Source: Sequoia sempervirens
Lineage: Eukaryota > Streptophyta > Pinopsida > Cupressales > Cupressaceae
Length of the DNA stretch: 64,000 bases
NCBI GenBank assembly: GCA_007258455.2
Contig: VDFB02193867.1
Span: forward strand, 566,893,742-566,957,741
Direction of reading: 5' to 3'
The notes beneath the pieces are model-generated. The model did no database searches. It saw nothing but the letters and a program-made list of their open reading frames with translations, and was not told where the DNA came from. Positions 11,924 to 23,350 of this stretch are shown piece by piece. The position numbers and the translations under genes were made by a program. Position 1 is the first letter of the stretch; every line of letters starts with the position of its first letter.

Positions 11924-12144
11924 AACAAGGTATGCAACTCTCATTCCTATCCATTTGATATCTCTCCCCAATTCCCATGGTGCTTAAAATTGGTTCTACA
12001 ACTTGACTTCATGAATGCCTATTCGATGCACCTAGCCACCCCATTCCTTTTGTTGTATAGGTCTTCAAGACAAATCACATAGACCACATAAGCTCATCAA
12101 TTGCACCGCTCCTACATGTTCATAATATAATACCAAAGTGTATC
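11924..12144. other. Helitron 3' region, no gene
   Basis: Non-coding sequence between the helicase stop and the 3' inverted repeat. Nothing further was recognised. Confidence 0.5.
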
Positions 12145-12155
12145 AGCCTATCGGC
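12145..12155 (+). repeat. 3' subterminal inverted repeat of the Helitron
   Basis: AGCCTATCGGC pairs exactly with 183-193 but lies 35 bases inside the 3' end, so the repeats are asymmetric. Helentron/Helitron2 elements show this arrangement: a 5' terminal repeat and a 3' repeat placed internal to the terminal hairpin. Confidence 0.6.
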
Positions 12156-12162
12156 GTAACCA

Positions 12163-12190
12163 TTGCACCTCATTGGGGTGCAAGTGCTAG
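12163..12190 (+). other. Helitron 3' terminal hairpin and CTAG end
   Basis: TTGCACC (12163-12169) pairs with GGTGCAA (12177-12183) across a 7-base loop. Three bases later comes CTAG, the canonical CTRR Helitron terminus, followed by the target T. The spacing is shorter than the 10-12 bases usual in canonical Helitrons. Confidence 0.7.
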
Positions 12191-12745
12191 TAGTATTATA
12201 ACATTCTAGTTTTATTATTCATAGCATCATCAATAGCTTTTTACTTTTCAACAATCATTTCTTAGCTTAAGCATTACATACATTTCATATCCAATCTCAA
12301 CAGCAATGAATCATATCTAAGGTCACATCATGCCTTTTGTGCATTAGGACTTTAATGCTCTAAGTCTACTTCCTCATACGTCTAGACAAGGTTGTATTAC
12401 ACTGGGGCACAAGACACATTATCACCTTGGTCCTTATATCTTGGTGCATAACGTTCAATGCTATATCAAACATCATGATTTCTCACCTTCATTGCAGCAT
12501 AACGTATCATTCCTCTCTTTCATCCACTTTCTATTTTGCATCATCCTGTCTATCCTTATCATTTCATTTCGAGAGCCTACCCGTTTTTATTCAACCTGCC
12601 TATCCTCTTGAGGGGGCATCATCATTCCATCATCCTATCTTTCTATCATTATCCATTTTCCTCTATCCATACCTTAACTTCTTTGAAATGATGTTACTCG
12701 ACACAAATCTCATCATCTCGAACATCATCTTAAAGAGGGGCAAAA
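12191..12745 (+). mobile_element. Interior of TGTAGA-family LTR element, right side of the Helitron, with polypurine tract
   Basis: The first 110 bases match 19161-19275 and, inverted, 14470-14585. The remainder is non-coding here. It ends with the polypurine tract AAAGAGGGGCAAAA (12732-12745), abutting an LTR start at 12746. Confidence 0.6.
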
Positions 12746-12924
12746 TGTAGACATCAAAAAATTGTCTTCTTATGATACCTTGTCACAACATTGCATCATT
12801 TAGACACCTTGTATCATGTTTTTCCCTAGGTACCCATGTCATCATCTAATTAGTTAAATAAATCTTATTTATTTGACTAATTTCATTTATTCCCTTCCTA
12901 TGCATAATTCATCAATTCGTCTAA

Positions 12925-13240
12925 TGTTAATTAAATAATTTATATTATTTAATTAATTAAATCATTTCCATCTATTCCTCTAATGTTAATTAAATAATTT
13001 ATATTATTTAATTAATTAAATCATTTCTATCCATTCCTCCAACGTTAATTAAATAATTTATATTATTTAATTAATTAAATAATTTCTATCCATTCCTCCA
13101 ATGTTAATTAAATAATTTATATTATTTAATTAATTAAATCATTTCTATCCATTCCTCTAATGTTAACTAAATAATTTCTATTAATTCTTCTAATGTTAAT
13201 TAAATAATTTATATTATTTAATTAATGAAATCATAAATCC
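12925..13240. repeat. 59-bp minisatellite, about 5 copies
   Basis: Units beginning YGTTAATTAAATAATTTATA start at 12925, 12984, 13043, 13102 and 13161. The fifth is shortened and followed by a partial sixth at about 13194. Each unit joins an AATTAAAT-rich half to the spacer ATTTCTATCCATTCCTC. Confidence 0.9.
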
Positions 13241-13720
13241 AACATTAATTAAATAAATCAAATATTTATTTAATTAATAAAATCTTAAAAGGATCTTCTC
13301 GCTTTCTTTCCAAAATTGAAACTCATGTGTATCTAATTAATTAATTTAATTAGATAATTCATCAATTATCCTTCTCATCTTTTTCAAGATTTATTTCCTT
13401 TAAAAGAGAATCAAAATCTTTCTATCTTTTCACATCTTATCTTATCTTGTTTTAATTCCTTTAAAATAATAAATCAAAATCTTTCTATCTTTTGAAAATC
13501 TCATCTCATCTCATTGTATTTCCTCTCTTGTCAAAAATCAAATCCTTATCAATCTTATCAAATCTTATCTCTGTCCACATCAAAAATCTATAAATCTAAC
13601 CTTTCACAAGCCATTTGGATCACATTCTTCAGACATCCTTATGCTGTCAAAATCATTCTTCTATCTTCCATCCATCTCCATCTATCATCTTCATCAGATC
13701 ATTATGCTGCGGAATTGAGC

Positions 13721-14117
13721 AACCAACATTCCCTCAATCAATCAACCTTCAAAATCTTGCATTCTTATGCAGGTGGAGAAGAGCCATGGAGATCAATCAA
13801 CTCTAGTTTGAAAATCGGTTTGCATTTCCTTTATTTATTTTTATTTTCATTTTAGTTTGTACTTCATGGTGCTTGATAGGTTTTAATTAGTTTATTTTTT
13901 ATTCTCAACACATTTAAACCTCAACATTCCTTCAATCAATCAACCTTCAAAATCTTGCATTTTTATGCAGGTGGAGAAGAGCCATGGAGATCAATCAACT
14001 CTAGTTTGAAAATCGGTTTGCATTTACTTTATTTATTTTTATTTTCATTCTAGTTTGTACTTCATGGTGCTTGATAGGTTTTAATTAGTTTATTTGTTAT
14101 TCTCAACACATTTAAAC
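13721..14117. repeat. 198-bp tandem duplication, two copies
   Basis: 13721-13918 and 13919-14117 are nearly identical. Each contains TTATGCAGGTGGAGAAGAGC, which looks like a 3' splice site followed by exon-like sequence, and then a T-rich tail. Confidence 0.85.
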
Positions 14118-14132
14118 CTTTGGATTTCTACA

Positions 14133-14592
14133 TTTTTCCCCTCTTTGAAGTAATGTGTGAAATGCATTGCTTCAAAGAAACTATTCCCGCTTTCAAAATT
14201 TGTTGTGTTCAATTTTGCCCCTTTTCCAAAAAATATGCCCCTGATCTGATTTTGATGTGGTCGATTTTATGCACGATTAAATATGTAAAACCAAATAAAT
14301 CAATCACACCAATAAGACATTATATCAAAGAAAAAATATTTAAAACAATAGAGATTTGCAAACTCAATATCCTATCATCAATGTCATCCTATCGTCCTCT
14401 ATCTTTAGTATTTTCATTGATTCCAGCTGGCTCTCAGATTTGTGTGCTAGGCTCAATGAACAGTCCTCCTAAAGAATGAGATTGGATGTGAAATGTATGT
14501 AATGCTTAAACTAAGACATGATTGTTGAAAAGTAAAAAACTATTGATGATGCTATGAATAATAAAACTAGAATGCTATAATACTATAATGCA
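14133..14592 (-). mobile_element. Inverted LTR-element piece with its own polypurine tract
   Basis: Read on the minus strand, 14592-14263 matches 19149-19493 and 14262-14133 matches 18225-18352, ending in polypurine tract AAAGAGGGGAAAAA next to TGTAGA. The non-repetitive interior between LTR-like sequence and polypurine tract is thus only about 130 bases. The plus-strand open frame here (14120-14479) is a chance translation of this repeat, not a gene. Confidence 0.55.
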
Positions 14593-15839
14593 ATTAACAT
14601 TAGAAGAATTAATTAAAAAAAATTAGAAAAAGTCCTGAAAAAATAATTACCCTGGTGAAAACCTAGAAAACATGCATCTTGGTAGCTTAAAATTTTAAAA
14701 AAAAAAAAACATTAGAAAATGTCCTAAAGAAATCCAAAAACATTGGAAAAAGCCCTGAAGAAATCCAAAAATAGCAGAAAAAGTCCTAAAAAAATGATTA
14801 CCTTGGTGAAAACCTGGCAAACAGGCATCTTCGTAGCGTAAAAAAAAAAAAACAAATAATGAAAATCTGGCATATAGACACTATTTGTAGCTCTCCATCT
14901 ATTAGTTCATGTTTTGTACTAGGCTTTCATTTCATGCATCTTTCCTTCCTCTTAAGGTCATACCTGCATCATGTTCCCATCATTTTCCTAGAGCGATAAC
15001 GTCTTACCATGGCTTGATTATTTTACATATCCATTTCAGCAAATTGTGTCAAATATTGGGGGAAAATGTTGACATACTCTGGGGCAACCAAGTTTCGGGT
15101 TCTACTAACACAGCTGGACAAAGATATAGAACTCAATCATATGAACAAACAATCAAAACACATGAACAACTATCCAATCATTGATTCATCTTACAATAGT
15201 TTTTCAACAAAATGCCATATCATGACTCATATCTGGATGATCTAAAATCTGAATAATGATTGTAATATCATTTTTACATTTTGAACAAATGGTTGTTTGA
15301 TTTTTTTCAATATCATCTCTCTGGAGCACACTCAATGATGTACTGAACTAGAGTGGTAAGGAAGGAGGATGATTTTTCTTTGTCTGTTGTCTTGAGGTTA
15401 ACTGTCGGTTTGATGCAAATATGTTAGGAAACATGATTTCTAAAGCATATCAGTGATGACAGTTCCACATTTGCATCAGAAGGTGATTAGTCTTTGCATG
15501 TTTATGCAATAAATGCTTAGGTCATCTTGATTCAATTATACCTTGATGTTTGTGTTCGCTTGCTATATCAAAAAACATGAAAGTTGTACTCAGGTCATCA
15601 TTGGTGCTAATTTCCCCTTTGATGCTTGTACATACTTCCAACATTTTATAAGGCTCTATGATGATTCAAGAAAGCTACCCAAAGGCTCGATGAACAGTTG
15701 GTTTTTAGTTGCATTTCATTTAGATCAATGTATATATTTTGCATACTGGATTCACATTAGAGTTTCAAATGAAGTTGAACAGATAAATCAACGATTGTCA
15801 TGTCTCTTTGGACTATATGTGGAGGAAATTTGTACATTT
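14593..15839. other. Unrecognised retroelement interior
   Basis: A roughly 60-base segment (AAAAAGTCCTGAAAAAATAA, then GGTGAAAACCT and GGCATCTT-like words) occurs near 14629 and again near 14777. At about 15050 the sequence TTGGGGGAAAATGTTGACAT resembles the 3' interior of plant LTR elements. A frame of about 100 codons from 15543 (CTQVIIGANFPFDAC) is not recognisable. No function is assigned. Confidence 0.35.
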
Positions 15840-16830
15840 ACTTCATCCTCATTTCATTATCATTTCATCTCAGTTTTGTGCATATCATATAGCTTAAACA
15901 TCCATCATATATATCTTTTCTCATTTATTTATCCTTTATGTTACATTACCATTTCATATTTCATCTCATTTCCTTACATATCGGGGGCATGCTCATTTTT
16001 GTTATCATCATTTCATTCTCATTTCGTATCATTCATTCATGCATTTAAACATTCTTTATCCCATTTATCATATCATCTCATTTCATTATTTTATCATTAC
16101 ATCTCATCACATTATATTATCATCATTACATTTCATACCATTACATTACACATTATTTTTCATCTCATTCAAATTCATTACGTTCCATTATCACAAATCA
16201 CGCCATTTCATTCCATTCATTCCATTGCATTTTATTACATCACATAGCATATCATTCAATTTTCATTTTCTCATCACATTATTTTATCATATCATTACCA
16301 TTTTCATATCATTTAAACACATTACATTACATTGTCATATCATATCATTCACTTTCATTTCAAATCCATATATTTTTATTACATTACATCTACATTTTAT
16401 CATATCATCAATCTTTTTCATATTCATTACAGTTCATCACATACAGATCATCATTTATCAAAAACCATTTGTACAACATTTGATTAATATTACATATCAT
16501 ATGGCCAAAAATCATCACATCACATCATTAATCATTTATCACATTTTTGAAAACACAAACATTCAAAAATACAAACTTCACATTTCCACCATATCATCTC
16601 AACACATTCCATTTTACCATCATCATACACCTACATGAAATCATTAGTATACATCATATCGCACATCATCATAATCATATCACATCATCCTACAAATTAT
16701 GTTAGTCAGTAGACCATATATCCATATCCATATCACATAAGCAAAGAAATAAATGCATATCCATCTCATATCATCATATCAAATGCAATACATCATCAAA
16801 ACTCATCGTCGCTGCATATCATCGCTCATC
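15840..16830. repeat. 1-kb G-poor CATT/TCAT low-complexity tract
   Basis: The plus strand is built almost entirely of variants of CATTTCATTA, CATCAT and TCACAT, with very few G residues over about 1 kb. The 199- and 234-codon open frames across it are low-complexity (His, Ile, Phe, Ser, Tyr) and are not credible genes. It looks like an expanded simple repeat that has diverged. Confidence 0.75.
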
Positions 16831-17604
16831 AAAATGTGCATACAAATGTCCAAAAGTCCAATGAAACTAACAAGTCTAGAAATGACACATGAGATATGAT
16901 CAAAAATCAATGTACATGCTCCAAAGAATATGAGATACATCATATACAATCTTGCATATATCAATCATGGCTGGTTGGTGGAACCCCCTGAGGGAGTCGG
17001 TCTCGAGTATGGTGGCCTCCCACTAGTCCCTACATCTGGATCCTATTGGGGCCCTGTAACCCCCATGCTCTAGGTAGCTATCTGTGTCATCCTCTTGGTC
17101 CTTGTATGGGACCATGGGAATGACTCTCTGTGCACAATAGGACATAACTGCTCATATCAGACTCTATATTACTCTGCCTCCCTCGCCATATCCATGCCCT
17201 CTACAAATAGCCTCTCACAAGGATGCACTCTCTATAGTACCCATAAGCCGTCTGAGCTATCCTCACAATGGCTACATACTCCACACCTGCCACATCCTCC
17301 TATCTCCCTGCCTCTGGCTATTGAACCACCAAAATGGGTGTTTGCTCATCAGGACCAGTAAATCATGGAAAGGGATGTGTAGGGTAATGGACCAAGTACT
17401 CGTCAGACATGGCAGCATCAACAATGTCTCGTCTATCATCCCAAGCCTCTTGTGCTAAAGCATCACAACAATAATCAATCAGCATCATATCAATGATTCA
17501 CTCTCAAATCAAAACAAAATCAATCTACCCACCAGACTCATATCAGTGATCCATATCATACAATCAATGCACAATCTTTCTATTTGAATCTTTATCATCA
17601 ATTA
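16831..17604. other. Higher-GC retroelement-like segment, possible minus-strand coding relic
   Basis: Between about 16970 and 17480 the composition is clearly richer in G+C than its surroundings. On the minus strand a frame near 17480-17380 reads AQEAWDDRRDIVDAAMSDEY before stops, which looks protein-like. I do not recognise it. Confidence 0.25.
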
Positions 17605-17890
17605 CTATTTGTTTTCTATCGTAGAAATCAAATTTATCAGCAGTCCAAAATTGAAACATCGTCTACTATTTGTATTTCAATCACGAATGCAAATATGTTT
17701 TCAATCAATCATCAACTATTTTCTTTCTATCACAGAAAGCAAATTTCTTAGAAATCCTATCAATCATCAACTATTTGTTTTCTATCGCAGAAATCAAATT
17801 TATCTGAAATCCTATTTGTTTTTTATTGCAAAAAGAAAATTTATCTGCAATACTATCAATAATCTACTATTTGATTTCTATTTTGGAAAC
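17605..17890. repeat. Degenerate minisatellite, about 6 units of 45-67 bp
   Basis: Units start with CTATTTGTTTTCTATCG-like words at about 17605, 17672, 17727, 17771, 17815 and 17874, each followed by AAATCAAATTTATC variants. Confidence 0.65.
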
Positions 17891-18072
17891 AAAGTTATCA
17901 ATTCTTTATCAGATTTCAACATGATGATAAAACAATCTCTCTATCTATTGACCAAGGAAGCAATATACATCATCATTTTTTACTTATTTACCTTTTAAAG
18001 GTCAACACAAGGTAAGTTTTGTGACATTTTTTCTCTTTTTATCCAAATTTGAATTTATTTTCACACTAGGGC

Positions 18073-18352
18073 ATCTCTATACATCATTTTTTTCGCGAGC
18101 TAAATCATTGAACTCAAATCAGCATAAAAAACTCATCATTTTTTATTTATCAAAAAATCATAATCATCAGTGATTTACCTCTTGAGGGCACATCATTAAC
18201 ACCAGCAACATTTTTCAATAAAAAATGCATCAGAATCAGATCAGAGGCATATTTTTTGGAAAAGGGGCAAAATCGAACACAACAAATTTCGAAGGTAGGA
18301 ATATTTTCTTTGGAGCAATGCGTTTCACACATTACTTCAAAGAGGGGAAAAA
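18073..18352 (+). mobile_element. 3' interior and polypurine tract of a TGTAGA-family LTR element
   Basis: 18073-18180 matches the window start (1-110). 18225-18352 matches the inverted copy at 14133-14262. It ends with AAAGAGGGGAAAAA (18339-18352) immediately before an LTR start. Confidence 0.65.
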
Positions 18353-19493
18353 TGTAGATGCATAAAATTGGTCATATCTGATTAATCCTGGCATTTAATT
18401 AAATATTTATTATTTAATTAATTTCTCTAACGTCTTCTACATATGATTAAATTTAAATAATTTAATTATATTGTTCATTCATTTTATTCTTTATAATGAT
18501 TAAATAAATCAATTTTTATTTAATTATTTCATATTCATATGTCCACTTGATTAATTAAATAAATGCACTTTATTTATTTTAATTAATTATCACTTTTAAT
18601 TTAATTAAGTCTTTTTGATTTAATTAAATTTAATTATTTCTTTTCAAAATTTTCTTCTAGTTAATTAAATATCTTATTTAATTAATTTCATTTACACACC
18701 ATTTCTTAAAAATTTTAATTAAATATCTTCCATATCTTTTTAGAATCATAATTAAATATTCTATTTAATTATGAAATCTTTCATTATTCTTCAAATCTAG
18801 GGTAAATATTCTATTTTTAGAAGAATCTTTATGTCACCCATAAATAAATAATTAAATTCAATAATTCATTATTTATCTTCTTCAAAATCTTTCTATAATC
18901 TTGCAAAAAGATGATTTTTAACAAATCATCTTCATCATCTTATCTTGTACCTCTTTTATAGAAAAAGAAAATAAATCATGCTTTCTGCTTTGTTTTGTTT
19001 TTCTTCAGTCTTATCCATTCTCAACCATTCGATCTGCTAGGAATTTTCATAATCGTTGATCATATCAACCTATCAGAAGCTTTTGAAAAACTCTATAAAT
19101 AGCACAACCAATCCAAGCAGGGGTTACACAACACATATCAGAGTAATGAAAGATTAATTGCATTATAGTATTATAGCATTCTAGTTTTATTATTCATAGC
19201 ATCATCAATAGTTTTTCACTTTTCGACAATCATGTCTTAGCTTAAGCATTGCATACATTTCATATCTAATCTCATTCTTTAGGAGGATTGTTCATTGAGC
19301 CTAGCACACAATTCTGAGAGCCAGTTGGAATTAATGAAAATACTAAAGATAGAGGATGATAGGACGACATCGACGACAGGATACTGAGTTTGGAAATCTC
19401 TATTGTTTTAAATATTCTGTCTTTGATATAATGTCTTATTGGTGTGATTGATTTATTTTGTTTTACATATTTAATCATGCACAAAATCGACCA
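18353..19493 (+). repeat. LTR of the TGTAGA family, about 1.1 kb, with TATA box
   Basis: It starts TGTAGATGCA after a polypurine tract. An AT-rich 5' half (many AATTAAATA words) is followed by CTCTATAAATAGC (TATA box at 19094-19101), suggesting transcription starts about 30 bases downstream. Homology to the inverted copy runs to CGACCACA at about 19493, which I take as the 3' end. No target duplication could be confirmed. Confidence 0.5.
19094..19101 (+). promoter_or_regulatory. TATA box in LTR
   Basis: TATAAATA sits in a locally GC-richer context. About 55 bases downstream begins TTAATTGCATTA, the point where three family copies start to agree, consistent with the start of the R region. Confidence 0.5.
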
Positions 19494-21318
19494 CACACTT
19501 CTTAATTATGTGATTGTTGTTAATGGGGAAAACCACAATTGAAAGGTATTAAAGAAGGGAACCAGATGCTTGATAATATATAGCCACATAGTTTATCTAT
19601 ATGTTTATCAAACCAATGGTTTGTGAAAATGTAAACTATATAGTAACATACTTTCTTGGAGTTTTCTCCTTGAAAACAATATTTATTGAATTATTATGTG
19701 TTTAGTTCTTAAGATTTACAAAACCCTACAAATTTGATATGGAAACAAGCATTTAAGTAATTACTAAAGTTTAATTTGAAAGAATGAAAATTGAAAAAAC
19801 ACAATTTATTTGGATGGTAAACAACTATATTTGTAATATTGAAGCTCTTCTAGGGAAAAAAATACAGGGAAAATTTCCAATAGTTTCTTGTTCAAAACAG
19901 ACAATTCTTATATTGGAAGGGCATATTAGAAATGACTATAGAAGGCTATCTTGTTTCTTTACATTGCAGCAAAAAAAAAAGTTATAAAGGACTAAAAGTT
20001 GTCAAGGTAACTTTGGAACACAACGATTATCACAAGCGCTGTAACAATATTATAGTGTTGATCATATTTAAGCTCCCTTAGGAAATTGTACAAACCCTCT
20101 AATTTTGCACAACTAGATTGGTAAGTTGACATTGAGGCCTGAAGCATCTCAACATCCAAATCTTCGACAAGACTTGTTGTCTAGCATGCAAGTTTGAGTT
20201 TTTCAAAGATGTTTTGGCAACTATTAGATACAATTGTAACAAGATGTTGAATGTTTATGTGAACTAAGTCTGGTTTATTAACAGTAGACAATTTGACTTT
20301 GAAATTGCTTGTGTTGGAAGCACTAGAATGGAGGGGCTTGGTTGTATAGGAGTATTTGAATGTGTAGCCATGACCTGACATGAGTGGATGAAATATATGT
20401 ATAAGTTGAAGTACATTATATACAGGTAAGCATGTAAATGAATGAGAAAAACATGCCAATTAATTACAATGGAATTAAAAAATTAGAAGCAAGATGTATT
20501 ATATGTTGCACTTTACAAACAAGGTGTAAAACAAACGTTTCAATTAAATATATAGAAAAAAGTTATGAGAAATTATGCAAACTATATTTGAATTTGGTAT
20601 TACATATAATTGATTATTTAATGATGTATCTTGGTTTGTAGGCTATGGTTGGTTGATTTGGATGCTCTAATCTTTGTGTCTGTCCTTTCTTCAGAATGTA
20701 GACCCAATGTTAAATAATTATGATTTTATTTGTGTTACTATCAGGTTTGTTGTAGGGGTTGTAAGTTATTTGTGTTACTTCTATTGTGTGGGTTGTAAGC
20801 TATTTGTCTTAGGGCTATGAGATATCATTCAGTGAAGGAAAAGAAAATTTTTGAGACATATTTTTAGTTTGAACATTCTGCATAGTAATAATGGATCCAT
20901 ATAGTCGTCAGAAATGTGCTTGTCATACCTTGATAATTCATAATATCAATCTTATGATGACCTATTCTTTTGACTCCCTTTCTTATTCAAGTTGACTGCT
21001 AAATTATGGTTTCTATTTAATTTTGATGTTTTCTATTTTCTATTTCTTTGTTTTCAGAATGTTCTATCAATATGATGTGTTTTTCAAAAATCATTTAGTT
21101 TTTCTCTAAGATTGTTGTGTTCTAAAATTGTGATGATTCATAAACCATAGGTTATGACCCATAGGTAACAAGAAATTTAAAACCATGAAATAAACATAAA
21201 ATTTATTTCACAAGTTCTAAAAATATGTACATGAAGAAGCAAACAAGGATCTAACACTATGTTTTACAATAATATCACATATGAAAACATGCACAAATAT
21301 GTAACATATGTGTTACCT
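19494..21318. other. AT-rich intergenic DNA, no gene recognised
   Basis: Short open frames on both strands (for example 20459-20181 minus) show no family motif. No repeat shared with other parts of the window was noticed. Confidence 0.5.
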
Positions 21319-22110
21319 GGGTATGCGGAGGATCATCATGGAAAAAATAGGCCCTTAAGTGGAAAAAAATTCAGAAAAATCAGTGTTAGGCAACTTGACA
21401 TAAAAATTTGAATAACTTATCTATATTATTTCAAAAATATGTAAGAATAGAATTTGTATAAAATTTAATGTAGTTTCTAAACTACTAGGTTTATTTAAAA
21501 AAAAAGAATCTATTTGGTGAAAATTTGAAATTTCAATGCAATAGTACTTAAGTTTCAAGGAAAAAATAAGAAGTAGGTGTTTGTCTGACCACCCTAACCA
21601 TAATAAAATGATAATATTTTTTTATAAGATTTTTTATATAAGTAGAGGACTTATGTCCGGATGTGATGCACATTTTTATAATTTTTCCCAAAGTAATAAC
21701 TAATTATGAATTTTTACTTACAACTTTTTAAAAAATATAAAAAATCATATGTATGACCACCTTAACTTGGTCAAACTTCATGAAATTTATTTTTCTTTTT
21801 TTAATCCTATAGTATGTGAAGCATAGAATGTGATACATGTTTGGATTCAAAAATGTGATACTATTTGAAAGCTATAGATGTTTTTTTTCAATCCTGTCGA
21901 TCGGGACTTTGAGTCATAATTCTAATAGAAAATGAATAATAATTATTTATTAAATTAAAATTAAAGAATAATTTATATTGGTGGAAAGCTAAGAATCTCC
22001 TCTAAAAACCCTTTTTCGTTTCATCAATTTTGGGTTAAAAAAGTCATTACACACCTACAAATGCCAATAATATTGCCACTTTTTGGCCCATCATGATCTT
22101 GCACATACCC
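21319..22110. mobile_element. Terminal-inverted-repeat element, copy 1
   Basis: A 792-bp unit starts GGGTATGCGGAGGATCAT and ends with GCACATACCC. It is homologous along its length to 34343-35092 (same orientation) and to 58423-59208 and 61823-62603 (opposite orientation). It is non-coding, AT-rich and MITE-like. Its left inverted repeat has diverged from the 18-bp consensus seen in copies 3 and 4. Confidence 0.75.
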
Positions 22111-22221
22111 ACCTATAAAATTCATTTCACAGTTTAAAAAATCTGTTAATTTGATAGGTAACAACAAAAGTGTTTAGAAAGAAATACAACACAACACAAA
22201 ATGTTCCAGCAAGTGACTTAC

Positions 22222-22339
22222 CACAAGACTTTGCAAACAATGTGTCCTACTGGAAATGATGTAGAAGAGATAAAGTGAGCAGAAGTCACTCAAAAGCGAG
22301 ACATACCAAATCCAATCTCCTTAGAGTTGTTGTTTCTAT
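22222..22339 (-). other. Exon-like module A (118 bp) with splice sites
   Basis: On the minus strand the module is preceded by a T-rich tract ending GAATAG and followed by GTAAGTCACTT, a consensus 5' splice site. It shares length and sequence with module B and, more distantly, with modules at 33501, 33691 and 37848. The product is not recognised. Confidence 0.4.
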
Positions 22340-22492
22340 CTATTCACAATAAAAAAGAAAAAATGTAGATCTAAGTATATCAAAATTGAGAGCTTTTTTT
22401 GAAACAAAAAAATAAATTAAACCACCAAATAAACATAAAATTCTTTTAACAGTTAAAAAAAATTGTACATGAAGATGTGGCAAGTGACTTAC

Positions 22493-22610
22493 CAGAAGAT
22501 GCAGCACAATATGTGTGTTGTTGTCAATGATGCAGAACGATAAAGTGGGCAGATGTCGCTTAGAAGTGAAGAAAACCAAAAGCCAATGTCCTTAGGGATA
22601 TTGATTCAAA
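22493..22610 (-). other. Exon-like module B (118 bp) with splice sites
   Basis: It has the same length and borders as module A (minus-strand ...CAATAG before it, GTAAGTCACTT after it). The open frame covering it (22579-22340, minus) reads through the donor, so the spliced form, not the frame, is the relevant unit. Confidence 0.4.
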
Positions 22611-23350
22611 CTATTGACAATAAAAAAATAGATCTAAGTATATCTGAATTTATAGCTACCTTATTTCAAATTCCCAATTACCAAACAATGCATACAAATA
22701 CATTATCAATATCCAACAAATATTATTTTCAATAAAGTATTACATTAATCCACTAAAAATATTAAATTAATCCACTAAAAGGCTTTTCAAATAGTAGATA
22801 TCAAATTAATCAACTAAAAGTATTACATTTATTTTTTCTCAAAATAAGGAATGGGCTCCTGGTTGTGCCTTTTCTATTTATAATTATTATAACAATAAAA
22901 ATCACTCAACTTCCATTCACAATTCACAACCTATTACCATTTATTTCAACAAAACTCTCCATGATATCAATATTTTATGTTATAAGCAAAGACATAAAAT
23001 TCAAATTCATACCTACCTTCCTCTTTAAAATCATTAATATTCAACAAGAATAAAGTGAAATACAAATAAAATATCATGAATTTCATAACGTTTAATCCAA
23101 TAGAAGAACTTAAACATAAATATGGACATATGAACCATTTCTTAACTATAAGATTCATTTTATACAAATCAAAATATAACGAATTTCATAATATTTAATT
23201 CGACAAGAGAACTTAAAAAAAAAAGGCATGCAAAGCATTTCTGAACTGCGAGATTTATCCTTTTGATCATACATACTAATGAAGGTATTTTGTCTTTCAT
23301 ATCTATCTTTATTTAAGTACTAATATTTCTAGTTAAATATAGAAATCAGG
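22611..23350. other. AT-rich left flank of the Gag-only LTR element
   Basis: No gene was seen. A 44-base segment at 22988-23031 recurs with one difference at 33201-33244, on the other side of the LTR element. It contains, on the minus strand, AGG/GTATGA, a possible splice donor. Confidence 0.5.

Larger units (their letters stand above)
180..12190 (+). mobile_element. Helitron-like rolling-circle transposon, 12 kb, with captured host gene fragments
   Basis: The element carries a Rep/helicase gene (7395-11923) and an RPA1-like gene (4861-6815), the usual gene pair of plant Helitrons. Both ends can be placed. On the right, a hairpin (12163-12183) is followed by CTAG (12187-12190), and at 12191 the flank resumes homology to 19161 onwards. 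On the left, the flank ends with the 14 bases that precede that point at 19147-19160. The empty site is therefore GCATTA/TAGTATT, an A/T insertion with no target duplication, as expected for Helitrons. An 11-bp inverted repeat lies at 183-193 and 12145-12155. The 5' end reads TT rather than the canonical TC. All transposition genes are broken by stops, so the copy is not autonomous. The left boundary is less certain than the right. Confidence 0.7.
12746..14132 (+). repeat. LTR (TGTAGA...TCTACA), 1.4 kb
   Basis: It begins TGTAGACATC directly after a polypurine tract and ends TTTCTACA, giving 6-bp terminal inverted repeats. It contains a 59-bp minisatellite and a 198-bp tandem duplication. The right neighbour, however, is an inverted polypurine tract rather than a flank or primer site, so its history is complex. 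Confidence 0.55.

Noticed and set aside
14120..14479. 119-codon open frame
   Set aside because: It lies in a non-coding LTR-family segment that recurs, split, at 18205-18352 and 19155-19493; the frames there are on the opposite strand sense. Shared by repeat homology, not by coding selection.
15843..16638. Two long open frames (ends of 234 and 199 codons)
   Set aside because: Both arise from the G-poor simple-sequence tract, where stop codons needing G are rare; composition is His/Ile/Ser/Phe only.
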